Source: Williamsia serinedens
GTDB taxonomy: Bacteria > Actinomycetota > Actinomycetes > Mycobacteriales > Mycobacteriaceae
NCBI RefSeq assembly: GCF_024171725.1
Contig: NZ_JAMTCG010000009.1
Location: 1 to 64,000 of the forward strand
Length of the DNA: 64,000 nucleotides
Direction: 5' to 3'
The translations under genes and the position numbers were made by a program. Below, piece after piece: positions 1 through 11,785 of the stretch (position 1 is its first letter; each line of letters opens with the position of its first letter). The notes below the pieces were generated by a model. The model ran no database searches. It was given only the letters and a program-made list of their open reading frames with translations, and was not told the origin of the DNA.

Positions 1-173
1 AAAACCCACGGCATCCACTGACAAACACCGCAGGCAAACAAAAACTTCACCAACAATTGTCGACACACTATCGAGTTCTCAAAGAACACACACCCACGAA
101 CCGTTTGCCCTGGTAGGGCTCGTGATCGAGGACTGTAGTTCGGTCGCTGCCCCGTCTCCGGAGCAACTCTTCC
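1..173 (-). promoter_or_regulatory. rRNA operon leader with boxA-like antitermination signal
   Basis: On the minus strand this is the transcribed leader of an rRNA operon. Positions 73-86 read TTCTTTGAGAACTC, followed by GATAGTGTG, which matches the boxA/Nus antitermination segment found before 16S rRNA in Mycobacteriales. A T- and G-rich stretch then runs off the left edge. No 16S sequence is visible, so the rrs gene should begin just outside the window. The position directly downstream of murA matches the rrnA locus of mycobacteria. Confidence 0.75.
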
Positions 174-203
174 AGCCTAGCAGAGTGATCGTGTCCGGTT
201 CAA
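174..203 (-). promoter_or_regulatory. rrn promoter, proximal
   Basis: Minus-strand -35 TTGAAC (198-203), an 18-nt spacer and -10 TAGGCT (174-179). It lies just upstream of the boxA leader and resembles the proximal rRNA promoter of mycobacterial rrnA in both place and sequence. Confidence 0.65.
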
Positions 204-352
204 ATCCGCTCTCGCGGGGCAGATCCGGGATCCTCGGCGCACCGTGGTCGGCCGAGCGAATCGGCCGATTGTGGTGACTGGATGTCTGCGCAGGCCCGGT
301 TTCCGGCTTCCCGGTCTGACCGGGGCGGCGCCGTGGCGCGCTGACTCCGAAG

Positions 353-381
353 AAACTACGCAGCGTTGCGCCCGTGGTCAA
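353..381 (-). promoter_or_regulatory. rrn promoter, distal
   Basis: Minus-strand -35 TTGACC (376-381), an exact 17-nt spacer and -10 TAGTTT (353-358). The -35 box overlaps the murA stop codon. With the proximal promoter this gives a two-promoter rRNA operon of the mycobacterial rrnA type. The 204-352 stretch between the two shows no gene. Confidence 0.6.
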
Positions 382-1664
382 ATCGCCTGGTCAGCGGCCC
401 CGTCGGGGGTGTCGTCGACACGACGCACGTCAGCACCGAGCGCACACAGCTTCTCGATGAACTCCGGATAGCCGCGATCGATGTGGTGCACGTCGTGCAC
501 CTCGGTCACCCCGTCGGCCACCAGCCCGGCGAGCACCAGACCGGCGCCGGCACGGATGTCGCTGCACCACACGGGTGCGCTCGAGAGACGGTCGATCCCC
601 CGCACCACCGCGTGATGGCCGTCGGTCCTGGCGTCCGCTCCGAGCCGGATCATCTCCTCGACGAACCGGAACCGCGCCTCGAAGACGTTCTCGGTGATCA
701 CCGACATCCCGTCGGCCACCGTCGCCAGGCCGATCGCCATCGGCTGCAGGTCGGTGGGGAACCCGGGGAACGGCAGGGTCGAGACGTTGACCGCGCGCGG
801 CCTCCCCTCCTGCCGCACCCGGAACCCGTCGTCGAAGCGCTCCACCGACGCGCCGGCGTCGGTGAGCTTCTGCAACACGAGGTGCAGGTGCGCCGGGTCG
901 ATGCCGGTGACGCGGATGTCACCCCGGGTCATCGCGGCGGCCACCCCCCAGGTGGCGGCGACGATGCGGTCGCCGACGACGCGGTGGGTGGTGGGGTGGA
1001 GCCGGTCGACGCCGGTCACGGTGAGCGTCGACGTCCCCGCGCCCTCGATGTGCGCGCCCATCTGCCGCAGCATCACGCAGAGGTCGACGATCTCCGGTTC
1101 ACGGGCGGCGTTGTCGATGGTGGTGGTCCCCTCGGCGAGCACGGCCGCCATGAGGATGTTCTCCGTCGCCCCCACGGAGGGGAACTCGAGCGCCACCGCC
1201 GCACCCACGAGCCGGTCGGCGCGAGCGACCACACACCCGTGCTCGATCGAGCTGTGCGCGCCGAGCGCCCGCAGCCCCGCCTGGTGCATGTCGAGCGGGC
1301 GCGATCCGATGGCGTCACCGCCGGGCAGCGCGACGACCGCCTGTCGACAGCGCGCCAGCAGCGGCCCGAGCACGCAGACGGACGCACGGAACTGCTTCAC
1401 CGCGTCGAAGTCGGCGTGGAACTTGGGCTCGGCCGGGGTGTCGACGACGACGGTGTCGCCCTCGATCTCGACCGTGGTCCCCAGTCCCCGCAGGACGTCG
1501 GCCATCAGCGGCACGTCCGCGATCTGGGGGCAGTTGGTGATCGTGGTCCGGCCCTCGGCCAGGAGCGCGGCCGCCATCAGTTTGAGGACGCTGTTCTTGG
1601 CGCCGACCACAGCGACGTCGCCGACCAGTCGGGCCCCGCCGGTCACCAGGAAGCGATCGCTCAC
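378..1664 (-). CDS. murA: UDP-N-acetylglucosamine 1-carboxyvinyltransferase
   Basis: MurA transfers enolpyruvate from PEP to UDP-GlcNAc, the first committed step of peptidoglycan synthesis in the cytoplasm. The 428-aa protein has the usual family length and starts with a GTG that lies 7 nt after a -10 box. The N-terminal Lys-Asn pair of the substrate site (GAKNS) is at about residues 21-25. The catalytic loop reads GGDAIG, so the usual Cys is Asp at residue 117, as in M. tuberculosis MurA, a change known to confer fosfomycin insensitivity. Longer in-frame starts would add an unrelated N-terminal extension. The rRNA operon follows directly. Confidence 0.97.
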   Translation of the reverse strand: MSDRFLVTGGARLVGDVAVVGAKNSVLKLMAAALLAEGRTTITNCPQIADVPLMADVLRGLGTTVEIEGDTVVVDTPAEPKFHADFDAVKQFRASVCVLGPLLARCRQAVVALPGGDAIGSRPLDMHQAGLRALGAHSSIEHGCVVARADRLVGAAVALEFPSVGATENILMAAVLAEGTTTIDNAAREPEIVDLCVMLRQMGAHIEGAGTSTLTVTGVDRLHPTTHRVVGDRIVAATWGVAAAMTRGDIRVTGIDPAHLHLVLQKLTDAGASVERFDDGFRVRQEGRPRAVNVSTLPFPGFPTDLQPMAIGLATVADGMSVITENVFEARFRFVEEMIRLGADARTDGHHAVVRGIDRLSSAPVWCSDIRAGAGLVLAGLVADGVTEVHDVHHIDRGYPEFIEKLCALGADVRRVDDTPDGAADQAI

Positions 1665-1671
1665 GCTTTCG

Positions 1672-1677
1672 AGCCTA
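1672..1677 (-). promoter_or_regulatory. -10 box of murA, leaderless layout
   Basis: TAGGCT on the minus strand, 7 nt before the GTG of murA. No good -35 box and no ribosome-binding site are seen, which favours a leaderless transcript. Confidence 0.5.
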
Positions 1678-1719
1678 ACCAGGTGCGTCGCCGTCCCCGC
1701 CCCGGGCCACGGGATGCCC

Positions 1720-2199
1720 TCACCGTTCCCGTCCGGTGTCGGCGGTCGCCACGGCGTCCAACCGCTCCAGCCCGCGCTCGAAGTCACGCCCGACCAGTCG
1801 GTCCATCGGCACGATCCGGGAGACGAGCCCCGCGAGACCCGACGTCTCCCCCGTCATCGACCAGGTGGCCCGGGTCCCCGCCCCGTCGGCGGTGAGGTCG
1901 AAGCGCACGACGTTGTCGGCCGTCATCGGCCGGGTGAACGTCAGCCGGATGTCGACGCCGGCGGGGTCGACGCCCACGATCTCCATCGACCCCTCTCCGG
2001 CACGCCGGTTGCCCGACCACCGGTAACGGGCCCCGACACCGCTGTCGGCGCCGGAGTACTCACGCGTCATGGCGGGGTCGGCGTCCTCCCACGGTGACCA
2101 CGCCGTCCACCGTCGGAAGTCGACGATCTCGGCGAGGATCTGCGCAGTCGGCGCGGCGATGGTGCGACTGCGCTCCACACGGAAGGGCCTCGGCGTCAT
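1720..2199 (-). CDS. SRPBCC/polyketide cyclase-type protein
   Basis: A 159-aa protein of the START/Bet v 1-like (SRPBCC) fold. The N-terminus ([16 protein letters not shown]) and the WTAWSPWED segment are the classic first strand and helix of this family, and a C-terminal amphipathic helix begins near residue 120. Members bind hydrophobic ligands; the ligand here cannot be told. The start is the ATG 6 nt after a TACCCT -10 box, so it is probably read from a leaderless mRNA. It lies between divergent pduO and co-oriented murA. Longer upstream reading frames are antisense shadows of pduO. Confidence 0.75.
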   Translation of the reverse strand: MTPRPFRVERSRTIAAPTAQILAEIVDFRRWTAWSPWEDADPAMTREYSGADSGVGARYRWSGNRRAGEGSMEIVGVDPAGVDIRLTFTRPMTADNVVRFDLTADGAGTRATWSMTGETSGLAGLVSRIVPMDRLVGRDFERGLERLDAVATADTGRER

Positions 2200-2205
2200 G
2201 CCGGG

Positions 2206-2211
2206 AGGGTA
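2206..2211 (-). promoter_or_regulatory. -10 box of the SRPBCC gene
   Basis: Minus-strand TACCCT, 6 nt before the ATG, with no ribosome-binding site between them. This is a leaderless layout. Confidence 0.4.
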
Positions 2212-2277
2212 TCGCCCGCGGCGCGTGCCGCGGGCCGCTGCGCCGGCTCTCGTCGTGGCCTCGGGGCGGGCGTCCCC

Positions 2278-2283
2278 TACGGT
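2278..2283 (+). promoter_or_regulatory. -10 box of the adenosyltransferase gene
   Basis: TACGGT, 6 nt before the ATG at 2290. There is no Shine-Dalgarno sequence, so the mRNA is probably leaderless. Confidence 0.4.
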
Positions 2284-2289
2284 TGGGCC

Positions 2290-2907
2290 ATGGCAGTGCA
2301 CCTGACCCGCATCTACACCCGTACGGGCGACGACGGGACGACGGGTCTCAGCGACTTCTCGCGGGTGCCCAAGACCGACCCCCGCGTCGTCGCCTACGCC
2401 GAGTGCGACGAGGCGAACGCGGCGATCGGCGTCGCGATCGCCCTCGGATCCCCCGACCAGCGGATGACCGAGATCCTCACGACGGTGCAGAACGATCTCT
2501 TCGACGCCGGCGCGGACCTCGCGACCCCGGTCGTGCCCGATCCGGAGTACCCGCCGCTGCGGGTGAAGCAGGAGTACATCGACGCGATCGAGCACTTGTG
2601 CGACGAGTACGGCGACCCGCTCCCCCCGCTCGACTCGTTCATCCTCCCCGGCGGCTCCCCGCTCGCGGCGCTCCTCCACACGGCCCGCACCGTGACGCGC
2701 CGGGCCGAACGCGCGGCGTGGACCGCGGTGCACGCGCACCCGGACACGACGTCGGTGCTGCCCGCGCGGTATCTCAACCGACTCTCCGACCTGCTGTTCA
2801 TCCTCGCCCGCGCGGCCAACGGCGGCGACGACGTGCTGTGGCGCCCCGGCGGCGACCGCCAGCGCAACCCGCGGGACGAAGGGTCAGGCGGAACGCCGAC
2901 GGCGTGA
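2290..2907 (+). CDS. PduO-type ATP:cob(I)alamin adenosyltransferase
   Basis: A 205-aa cytoplasmic enzyme that adenosylates cob(I)alamin to coenzyme B12. The ATP-binding N-terminal signature TRTGDDGTTGL is at residues 10-20, and the family motif around RRAER is near residue 138. Full length for the family; it ends in a short Gly/Thr-rich tail. M. tuberculosis carries the same gene (Rv1314c) between the atp operon and murA, so this is conserved synteny. The last 24 nt overlap the convergent DUF2550 gene. Confidence 0.92.
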   Translation: MAVHLTRIYTRTGDDGTTGLSDFSRVPKTDPRVVAYAECDEANAAIGVAIALGSPDQRMTEILTTVQNDLFDAGADLATPVVPDPEYPPLRVKQEYIDAIEHLCDEYGDPLPPLDSFILPGGSPLAALLHTARTVTRRAERAAWTAVHAHPDTTSVLPARYLNRLSDLLFILARAANGGDDVLWRPGGDRQRNPRDEGSGGTPTA

Positions 2908-3327
2908 CCGCTCGGACGGGCGCGACTCCACCCAGGACTGGAACGCGGTGACCGCACCCGGGGACATCGCGAGCTCGTAGCGGTTGCGGCCGGCGGAGAT
3001 CTCGACGACCGTCATGTCCTCGATCACGTCGACCTCGGTCCCGTGCGGCGCCCGACGCCGTTCCACCTCGATGGCCTGACGCTCGATCACCCGGCTCGGT
3101 CCCGTGCGCAGGCTCGACAGGCGGTAGTAGACGAGGGCGTCGTCGTTGTAACGCACGATCCCGTGCCGCCACCCGCGGTCGTCCCCCGCGGGGAGTACCC
3201 GGAACAGCACCGCCGTCCCGCGACTGCGGAGCCGGGCGACGCGCAGTGCGACGCCCACCCCCAGGGCGACGAGGCCGGCGACGAGCACGACGAGGACGAC
3301 GATCGCGAAGGTCGTCGTCCCACTCAT
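2884..3327 (-). CDS. DUF2550 family membrane protein
   Basis: A 147-aa protein with one N-terminal transmembrane helix (about residues 6-28, rich in V, L and A), followed by a basic soluble domain with a GWRHGIVRYND segment. It matches the actinobacterial DUF2550 proteins that follow atpC (Rv1312 in M. tuberculosis). The ATG at 3325-3327 is chosen because an AGGAGG ribosome-binding site lies 5-10 nt upstream; the longer frame runs through a strong hairpin. Function unknown. The C-terminus is Arg-rich and its codons overlap the end of the adenosyltransferase gene on the other strand. Confidence 0.8.
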   Translation of the reverse strand: MSGTTTFAIVVLVVLVAGLVALGVGVALRVARLRSRGTAVLFRVLPAGDDRGWRHGIVRYNDDALVYYRLSSLRTGPSRVIERQAIEVERRRAPHGTEVDVIEDMTVVEISAGRNRYELAMSPGAVTAFQSWVESRPSERSRRRRSA

Positions 3328-3367
3328 CTGCGCCTCCTGGGCCCCTTGTCGGGGTGCCGGATACAGC

Positions 3368-3399
3368 GATCCCCGCAAACTCTGCAGTTTGCGGGGATC
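3368..3399. terminator. Perfect 14-bp hairpin after atpC
   Basis: GATCCCCGCAAACT and its exact complement flank a 4-nt loop (CTGC). It lies about 90 nt after the atpC stop and about 40 nt before the DUF2550 start. No T-run follows on either strand, as is common for actinobacterial terminators. It most likely ends or attenuates the ATP synthase transcript. Confidence 0.6.
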
Positions 3400-3489
3400 G
3401 TCACCGTGGTCTCGGTGTGCCGTCACCAGCCGGTGTGTGTCACCAGCTTGCCACGACCCCTCGGACCGTGGTCCGGGCCGTCGTGAACG

Positions 3490-3876
3490 TCACTTCTCTT
3501 TCTCGAGCTGCTCCACCGCGCGGACGCGGGACAGGGCCTGCTCGTACTCCTCGGACCCCTCCTCGGCCGACTCGAGCGTCTGACGCGCGGCGTCGCCGTC
3601 GATGTCGCGGGCCCACTCGGCCGACTCGGCCAGCACGGTGACCGCGTCCCCGGTCACGGACAGGAACCCGCCCTGCACCGCGGCGACCCGACGCTTGCCG
3701 TCGGTCTGCTCGATGAGGACGAAGCCCCCGGGGATGAGCTGACCGAGCAGCGGCTCGTGGTGGTTGAGGATGCCCAGCTCGCCCTCGGTGGTCTGGGCGA
3801 TGACGAACGTCGCCTCTCCCGAGTAGAGCCGCTCCTCGACCGAGACGACCTCGACCGGAAAGCCTGTGTCAGCCAT
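3490..3876 (-). CDS. atpC: F1Fo ATP synthase epsilon subunit
   Basis: A 128-aa central-stalk subunit that couples gamma rotation to the c-ring and can inhibit ATP hydrolysis. The N-terminal beta-sandwich is clear (VEVVSVEERLYSGEA, then EGELGILNHHEPLL), followed by a C-terminal helical hairpin rich in E, A and R that ends in EKEK. It is the last gene of the ATP synthase cluster, 9 nt after atpD. Confidence 0.97.
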   Translation of the reverse strand: MADTGFPVEVVSVEERLYSGEATFVIAQTTEGELGILNHHEPLLGQLIPGGFVLIEQTDGKRRVAAVQGGFLSVTGDAVTVLAESAEWARDIDGDAARQTLESAEEGSEEYEQALSRVRAVEQLEKEK

Positions 3877-3885
3877 GGACTCGCG

Positions 3886-6346
<2,461 letters not shown>

Positions 6347-6393
6347 CTCTCACACTCCCCTGCGGTCTCGTCGGTCTGTACACACGGTCATCG

Positions 6394-8025
6394 TCAGGAC
6401 TTCCGCAGCTTGATCTCTTCGTTGGTCACGTCGTCGGCGTCCATCGACTCGGCGTCGTCCTCGTTCACGACGCGCGAGCCGTCGCTGGCCTGGAAGCCCT
6501 GCTTGAACTTGTTGACCTCGTCGACGAGGGCCTCGGCCTGGTCGTCGGCCAGCGCCTTGCCACCGGCGATCGAGTCGTAGACGCCCTGCGCGCTGTGGTG
6601 CAGGTGGGTCAGCAGCTCACCGACGAAGCGCTTGATGTCCTCGACGGGCACCGAGTCGAAGTGGCCCTCACCGCAGAGGTAGATCGAGACGATCTGGTCC
6701 TCGACCGGCACCGGGCTGAACTGGTCCTGCTTGAGCAGCTCGACCCAGCGGGCACCGCGCTCGAGCTGCGCCTTCGACGCGTCGTCGAGGTCGGAGGCGA
6801 AGGCCGAGAACGCCTCCAGCTCGCGGAACTGGGCGAGCTCCAGACGCAGCGAGCCGGAGACCTTCTTGAGGCCCTTGGTCTGCGCGGCACCACCGACGCG
6901 CGACACCGAGGTGCCGACGTTGATGGCGGGACGGACACCCTTGTTGAACAGGTCCGACTCGAGGAACACCTGACCGTCGGTGATCGAGATGACGTTGGTC
7001 GGGATGAACGCCGAGATGTCGTTGGCCTTGGTCTCGATGATCGGCAGACCGGTCATCGACCCGCCACCGAGCTCGTCGGACAGCTTCGCGCACCGCTCCA
7101 GCAGACGGGAGTGCAGGTAGAAGACGTCGCCGGGGTAGGCCTCGCGGCCCGGCGGACGACGCAGCAGCAGCGAGATGGCGCGGTAGGCCTCGGCCTGCTT
7201 GGTCAGGTCGTCGAAGACCACCAGGACGTGCTTGCCCTGGTACATCCAGTGCTGACCGATGGCCGAGCCGGTGTAGGGCGCGAGCCACTTGAAGCCCGCC
7301 GAGTCCGACGCGGGCGCCGCGACGATGGTCGTGTACTCCAGCGCGCCGGCGTCCTCGAGCGCCTGCTTCACGCCGGCGATCGTCGAGCCCTTCTGGCCGA
7401 TGGCGACGTAGATGCAGCGGACCTGCTTGCTCTCGTCGCCGGACTCCCAGTTCGCCTTCTGGTTCAGGATCGCGTCGATGCAGACCGCGGTCTTGCCGGT
7501 CTTGCGGTCGCCGATGATGAGCTGACGCTGACCGCGACCGATCGCGGTCATGGCGTCGATGGCGGTGATGCCGGTGGCCAGCGACTCCTCGACGGGCTGG
7601 CGCTCGAGCACCGAGGCCGCCTGGAGCTCGAGGACGCGCTGCTCGTCGGACTCGATGTCGCCCTGACCGTCGATCGGCTGGCCGAGCGGGTTCACGACGC
7701 GGCCGAGGAAGCCGTCGCCGACGGGCACCGACAGCACCTCGCCGGTCCGGCTGACCTGCTGGCCCTCCTCGATGTGCTCGTACTCGCCGAGGATGACCGC
7801 ACCGATCTCGTCCTCGTCGAGGTTCAGCGCGACGCCGAGGACGCCACCCGGGAACTCCAGGAGCTCGTTGGCCATCGCGCCGGGCAGGCCACTGACGTGG
7901 GCGATGCCGTCGGAGGTGTCGGTGACGACACCGACCTCCTCACGCGAGGCCTCGGCCGTGAACGACGAGACGTACTGCTCGATTGCACCCTTGATCTCGT
8001 CGGATGAGATCGTCAACTCCGCCAT
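6394..8025 (-). CDS. atpA: F1Fo ATP synthase alpha subunit
   Basis: A 543-aa non-catalytic nucleotide-binding subunit. The P-loop GDRKTGKT is at residues 172-179. The start is the ATG giving [10 protein letters not shown]; a longer in-frame reading runs back into atpH and is not credible. The C-terminus carries about 30 extra residues, rich in Asp/Glu and then Lys/Arg, beyond the usual end near FKQGF. This resembles the mycobacterial alpha extension known to suppress ATP hydrolysis. Confidence 0.98.
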   Translation of the reverse strand: MAELTISSDEIKGAIEQYVSSFTAEASREEVGVVTDTSDGIAHVSGLPGAMANELLEFPGGVLGVALNLDEDEIGAVILGEYEHIEEGQQVSRTGEVLSVPVGDGFLGRVVNPLGQPIDGQGDIESDEQRVLELQAASVLERQPVEESLATGITAIDAMTAIGRGQRQLIIGDRKTGKTAVCIDAILNQKANWESGDESKQVRCIYVAIGQKGSTIAGVKQALEDAGALEYTTIVAAPASDSAGFKWLAPYTGSAIGQHWMYQGKHVLVVFDDLTKQAEAYRAISLLLRRPPGREAYPGDVFYLHSRLLERCAKLSDELGGGSMTGLPIIETKANDISAFIPTNVISITDGQVFLESDLFNKGVRPAINVGTSVSRVGGAAQTKGLKKVSGSLRLELAQFRELEAFSAFASDLDDASKAQLERGARWVELLKQDQFSPVPVEDQIVSIYLCGEGHFDSVPVEDIKRFVGELLTHLHHSAQGVYDSIAGGKALADDQAEALVDEVNKFKQGFQASDGSRVVNEDDAESMDADDVTNEEIKLRKS

Positions 8026-8086
8026 GGGTATCAGTCTTCCTTGCGTTGGGGTAGGTCGGTGAGGTGAGTGGCGTGACCGGGTCCGA

Positions 8087-9436
8087 TCACGAGGGCAGCT
8101 CGTCCGCGGCGCGGGCCAGCTTCGTGGCGACGTCGGCGTCGATGACCTCGTCGCCGATCGCGACCCGGAGGCCACCGAGCAGGTCGGGGTCGACCTCGAC
8201 CTGCGTCGAGATCTCGCGCCCGTAGATCCGCCCGAGCACCTGCGCGATGCGCTCGCGCTGGCTGTCGGAGGGCTCGATCGCGGCGATGACGTGCGCGACG
8301 GTCTCCCCGCGGCGCGCGGCGGCGAGCTCGGCGAGGTCGGAGACAGCTGATGCGGCCGCCTGGCCGCGGAGGAGCCGGACGGTCTGCTCGACGAGGGCCT
8401 TTGTGGTGGGGTCGACCTTGCCGCCGATCACCGAGTCGAGCAGGCCGAGGCGGCCGTCGACCGGTGCGTTCTGGTCGGACAGCAGCGCCGAGAGGCGCGG
8501 CTGCGCGACGAGCAGGCGGCCGAGCCGGAACAGTTCGTCCTCCACGTCGTCGATCGTCGACGCGCGGTCGGCCACGACGAGCAGCGCGAACCGGGCGAGC
8601 CGCTCGATCGCCTGGGTCAGGTCGGACGTCTGCGACCAGCGGCCGACGGCCGCGGTGTGCAGCAGCGACCTGGTCTCGTCACGCACCGAACCGAACACCG
8701 CGTCGACGAGGCGCTTCTTGGCCTCGGCGTCGTCCGACGGCTCGCCGAGGTGCTTGCGCAGGACGTGCTCACGGGTGAGGACGGCGACGACGTCGGCGAG
8801 CTCGTCGGCGAGTGCGCGCAGGCCCTCCTCGTCGAGATCGCCGGTCAGACGGTCGAACTCGTCGGTGAGGTCGCGGACGACCTCGCGACTCGCGGCGCGC
8901 ATCGAGTGCAGGCCGACGAGATCGGACGGGGCGGACACCCGCGAACGGTCGTCGTCGGAGCCGACCATGGTCTCGAGCTCGTCGATGACGCGGTCGATGG
9001 ACTCCTGCCGGGCGGTCTCGTCCTGGAGGTGCTCACGCACCGCCGAGCCGGCGAGCTCGATCGACGCCAGACCCAGGTCGGAGCGCAGTCCGCGGATCAG
9101 GTTGGCCCGGTTCAGCTCGACCTGGGCCGTGCCGTGCTCACGGATGCGGGCCACCTCGGCGTCGGCCTGGGCGGCCAGCTCCTCGGAGATGGCCTGCGCG
9201 TCCGCGCGGGCCTCCTCGCGGATCTGGCTCGCGGTGGCACGTGCCTCCTCGACCGCGTTGGCGTGCGCGTCGCGCGCCTCCTGCAGCCGCTTCTTGGCCT
9301 TCTCGCTCTCCGCGATCTGCTCGGCGACGGCGTCTTGCTGCGACTTCATCGCCTTCGCGACGGGCGGGCGGATGTACCGCACGACCACCGCGACGATGAC
9401 GACGAAGCCGATCAGGTTGACGATCACGATGGACAC
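8087..9436 (-). CDS. atpH: Fused ATP synthase subunit b-delta
   Basis: A 449-aa fusion: one N-terminal transmembrane helix (residues 2-22, [20 protein letters not shown]), a long b-type coiled coil to about residue 165, then a complete delta (OSCP) domain to the C-terminus. This two-in-one stator subunit is characteristic of Mycobacteriales (AtpFH, Rv1307). The GTG start lies 4 nt after the atpF stop and is preceded by a GGGGAG ribosome-binding site. It acts in the peripheral stalk together with AtpF. Confidence 0.95.
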   Translation of the reverse strand: MSIVIVNLIGFVVIVAVVVRYIRPPVAKAMKSQQDAVAEQIAESEKAKKRLQEARDAHANAVEEARATASQIREEARADAQAISEELAAQADAEVARIREHGTAQVELNRANLIRGLRSDLGLASIELAGSAVREHLQDETARQESIDRVIDELETMVGSDDDRSRVSAPSDLVGLHSMRAASREVVRDLTDEFDRLTGDLDEEGLRALADELADVVAVLTREHVLRKHLGEPSDDAEAKKRLVDAVFGSVRDETRSLLHTAAVGRWSQTSDLTQAIERLARFALLVVADRASTIDDVEDELFRLGRLLVAQPRLSALLSDQNAPVDGRLGLLDSVIGGKVDPTTKALVEQTVRLLRGQAAASAVSDLAELAAARRGETVAHVIAAIEPSDSQRERIAQVLGRIYGREISTQVEVDPDLLGGLRVAIGDEVIDADVATKLARAADELPS

Positions 9437-9440
9437 GAGC

Positions 9441-9974
9441 TCAGCTCCCCGTCCCGCTCGGCTGCCGCGTCTCGGAGGACGCGGACGTGGATGCACTGGT
9501 GAACTTGTCGGCGAGGCGGCTGTCGGAGGTCACGTCGAACCCGAGCACACGGCTGGCGAGGTCGGCGGACAGCCGACCCACGTCCTCCCGTGCCGCGGCG
9601 GCGGCCTTCTCGCCGTCGCCCCGCAGCTTGTCGGTCGCCTCGGCGACCGCCCCGTCGGCCTCTGCGGTCGCCCGCTGACGCATCTGGTCGAGGGTCTCGC
9701 GACCCTTCGCCCGTGCCTCGTCACGGATACCGGTGGCCTCGCCGCGGGCGGACTTCATCGCCTCGCGGTACTCCCGCTCGGCGGCCTCGAACTCCTCGGT
9801 CGCCGTCCGGTTGTCGTGTCCGGTCCGGGCGACCTGCTCGTCCCGCTCGTCGAGCACCTTCTTGATCGGCGGCACGACGAACTTGCCGATGACGAGCAGC
9901 ACGATCCCGAAGATGACCAGCACGACGAAGAACGTGCCGTTGGGGATGAGGAAGTTTCCTGCGGCGAGAGCCAT
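9441..9974 (-). CDS. atpF: F1Fo ATP synthase subunit b
   Basis: A 177-aa stator subunit: an N-terminal transmembrane helix (about residues 13-35, FFVVLVIFGIVLLVIGKFVV), then a charged coiled coil (DERDEQVARTGHDNRTATEEF onward). The C-terminal 20 residues are Ser/Thr-rich. It is expected to pair with the b-delta fusion encoded next. Confidence 0.96.
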   Translation of the reverse strand: MALAAGNFLIPNGTFFVVLVIFGIVLLVIGKFVVPPIKKVLDERDEQVARTGHDNRTATEEFEAAEREYREAMKSARGEATGIRDEARAKGRETLDQMRQRATAEADGAVAEATDKLRGDGEKAAAAAREDVGRLSADLASRVLGFDVTSDSRLADKFTSASTSASSETRQPSGTGS

Positions 9975-10010
9975 GGTGTCAGTACCCGATTCCTCCAGGG
10001 GTTGCCTGGG

Positions 10011-10346
<336 letters not shown>

Positions 10347-10357
10347 TCACCCGGAGG

Positions 10358-11128
10358 TCAGTGCGCGTCCTCGGACTCCATGGACTGGCTGAAGTAGAGG
10401 ATCGTCAGGAGGGCGAAGATGAACGCCTGGATCAGGCCGACGAAGAGGTCGAACAGCTTCCAGATCGCGTTCGGCGCCCAGGCGATGTAGGCCGGGAACA
10501 GCGTGATCAGCGCGATCATGATGCCGCCGGCGAAGATGTTGCCGAAGAGTCGCAGGGACAACGAGACCGGCTTGGCGATCTCCTCGATGATGTTGATCGG
10601 CGCGAGGAAGACGACGTGGCCCTTGACCAGCTTCTTGGGGTAGCCCAGGAAGCCACGGCGCTTCACGCCGGCCGCGTGGTACCAGACGAAGACGACCACG
10701 GCGAGCGCGTAGACGAAGTTGACGTCCGACGCCGGCGGCTTCAGCCATTCCGAGGCGGTGCCCTCCGACGTCCCGTACTGGGCCGGGATCACCGACAGCC
10801 AGTTCGAGATGAGGATGAAGGTGAAGAGCCCGACCGCGAGCGGCAGCACGAACGGCGCGACACGCATGCCGATCGCGCTCTCGATCTGCGAGCGCATCTG
10901 GTTCACGACGGTCTCGAAGAACAGCTGGACGCCGTTCGGGACGCCGGCGGTGACCTTCGCACGGAGGTAGAAGGCCAGGCCCAGCAGGATGATCGCGGCG
11001 ACACCCGTGCCGATGATCGTGTCGAGGTTGAACTCGAGTCCCCCGATCGAGAACGGGATGTGGTGCCCGACCTCGATCTTGGAGTCGCCCCCGGATTCCT
11101 CGGCGGCCAACGTGTAGACGGCGCTCAT
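10358..11128 (-). CDS. atpB: F1Fo ATP synthase subunit a
   Basis: A 256-aa membrane subunit that forms the proton half-channels. It contains five to six hydrophobic helices, and the essential arginine lies in [13 protein letters not shown] (about residues 189-201). The start ATG overlaps the atpI stop in an ATGA, which marks translational coupling. The N-terminal 35 residues are soluble. Confidence 0.97.
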   Translation of the reverse strand: MSAVYTLAAEESGGDSKIEVGHHIPFSIGGLEFNLDTIIGTGVAAIILLGLAFYLRAKVTAGVPNGVQLFFETVVNQMRSQIESAIGMRVAPFVLPLAVGLFTFILISNWLSVIPAQYGTSEGTASEWLKPPASDVNFVYALAVVVFVWYHAAGVKRRGFLGYPKKLVKGHVVFLAPINIIEEIAKPVSLSLRLFGNIFAGGIMIALITLFPAYIAWAPNAIWKLFDLFVGLIQAFIFALLTILYFSQSMESEDAH

Positions 11129-11541
11129 GACTGCTTGCGGAGTCCTCTCATGACGGGGATCACCGTGGAGAGAACCACGATGACCTGGCCGAGGGCGAGG
11201 CCGAACATGACCCCGAGGCCCTCGGGCCGGAACACGAACGCGATGGCCAGGGCCGCGACCGTGATGACGGCCAGGCGGACGGCGGTGTTGAGGACGACGG
11301 GCTTCTTGCGGCCGGTGTCGCCCTCCGTGGCGGCGGACACGCTGAACTGCACCATCTTCGAGTTGGCCAAGATCAGTGCGACACCCGCGGTGAAGAAGAC
11401 GCCGAAGAGGATGTGGCCGAGCACGCCGGACACCACGAGGGCGACCACGGCGGCGGCACCCACGATGAGGGCGGGGCGCTTCAGCGACAGCGGGATGGCG
11501 GGATAGAACTGGTCCGACGAGCTGGGGGTCGACGTCGTCAT
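11125..11541 (-). CDS. atpI: ATP synthase-associated membrane protein AtpI-like
   Basis: A 138-aa protein with about four transmembrane helices. It sits where the AtpI/Rv1303 protein sits in Mycobacteriales, between wecA and atpB, and probably helps c-ring assembly. The start is the ATG giving MTTSTPSSS, with a GAGGAG ribosome-binding site; the longer frame adds a non-conserved tail. Its stop overlaps the atpB start. Confidence 0.8.
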   Translation of the reverse strand: MTTSTPSSSDQFYPAIPLSLKRPALIVGAAAVVALVVSGVLGHILFGVFFTAGVALILANSKMVQFSVSAATEGDTGRKKPVVLNTAVRLAVITVAALAIAFVFRPEGLGVMFGLALGQVIVVLSTVIPVMRGLRKQS

Positions 11542-11785
11542 CGGCCTCTCCTCGGGTCGGAGTACCGGGCTCGTCGTCGAGCACGGCATGGGCTGTCGGT
11601 GGGGGCGGCGTCCATCGAGCGTGCGATCCGCGGGTAAAGCGGTCGTAAGCTCGCCGGTCAGGATGACCCTACCAACGCGTTCATAACCGGTCCTCCGTGG
11701 GGTCTCGGTCACACCGGGTGACTATTCCTCGCACGTCAGGAGGGCTACTACGACGGATAGTACTACACCTGGTGGTACGCCTGGT

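Noticed and set aside
366-1895. 509-codon plus-strand reading frame opposite murA
   Set aside because: Shadow of murA: His/Arg/Gly/Asp-rich composition, no ribosome-binding site, no family motif; murA is certain on the other strand.
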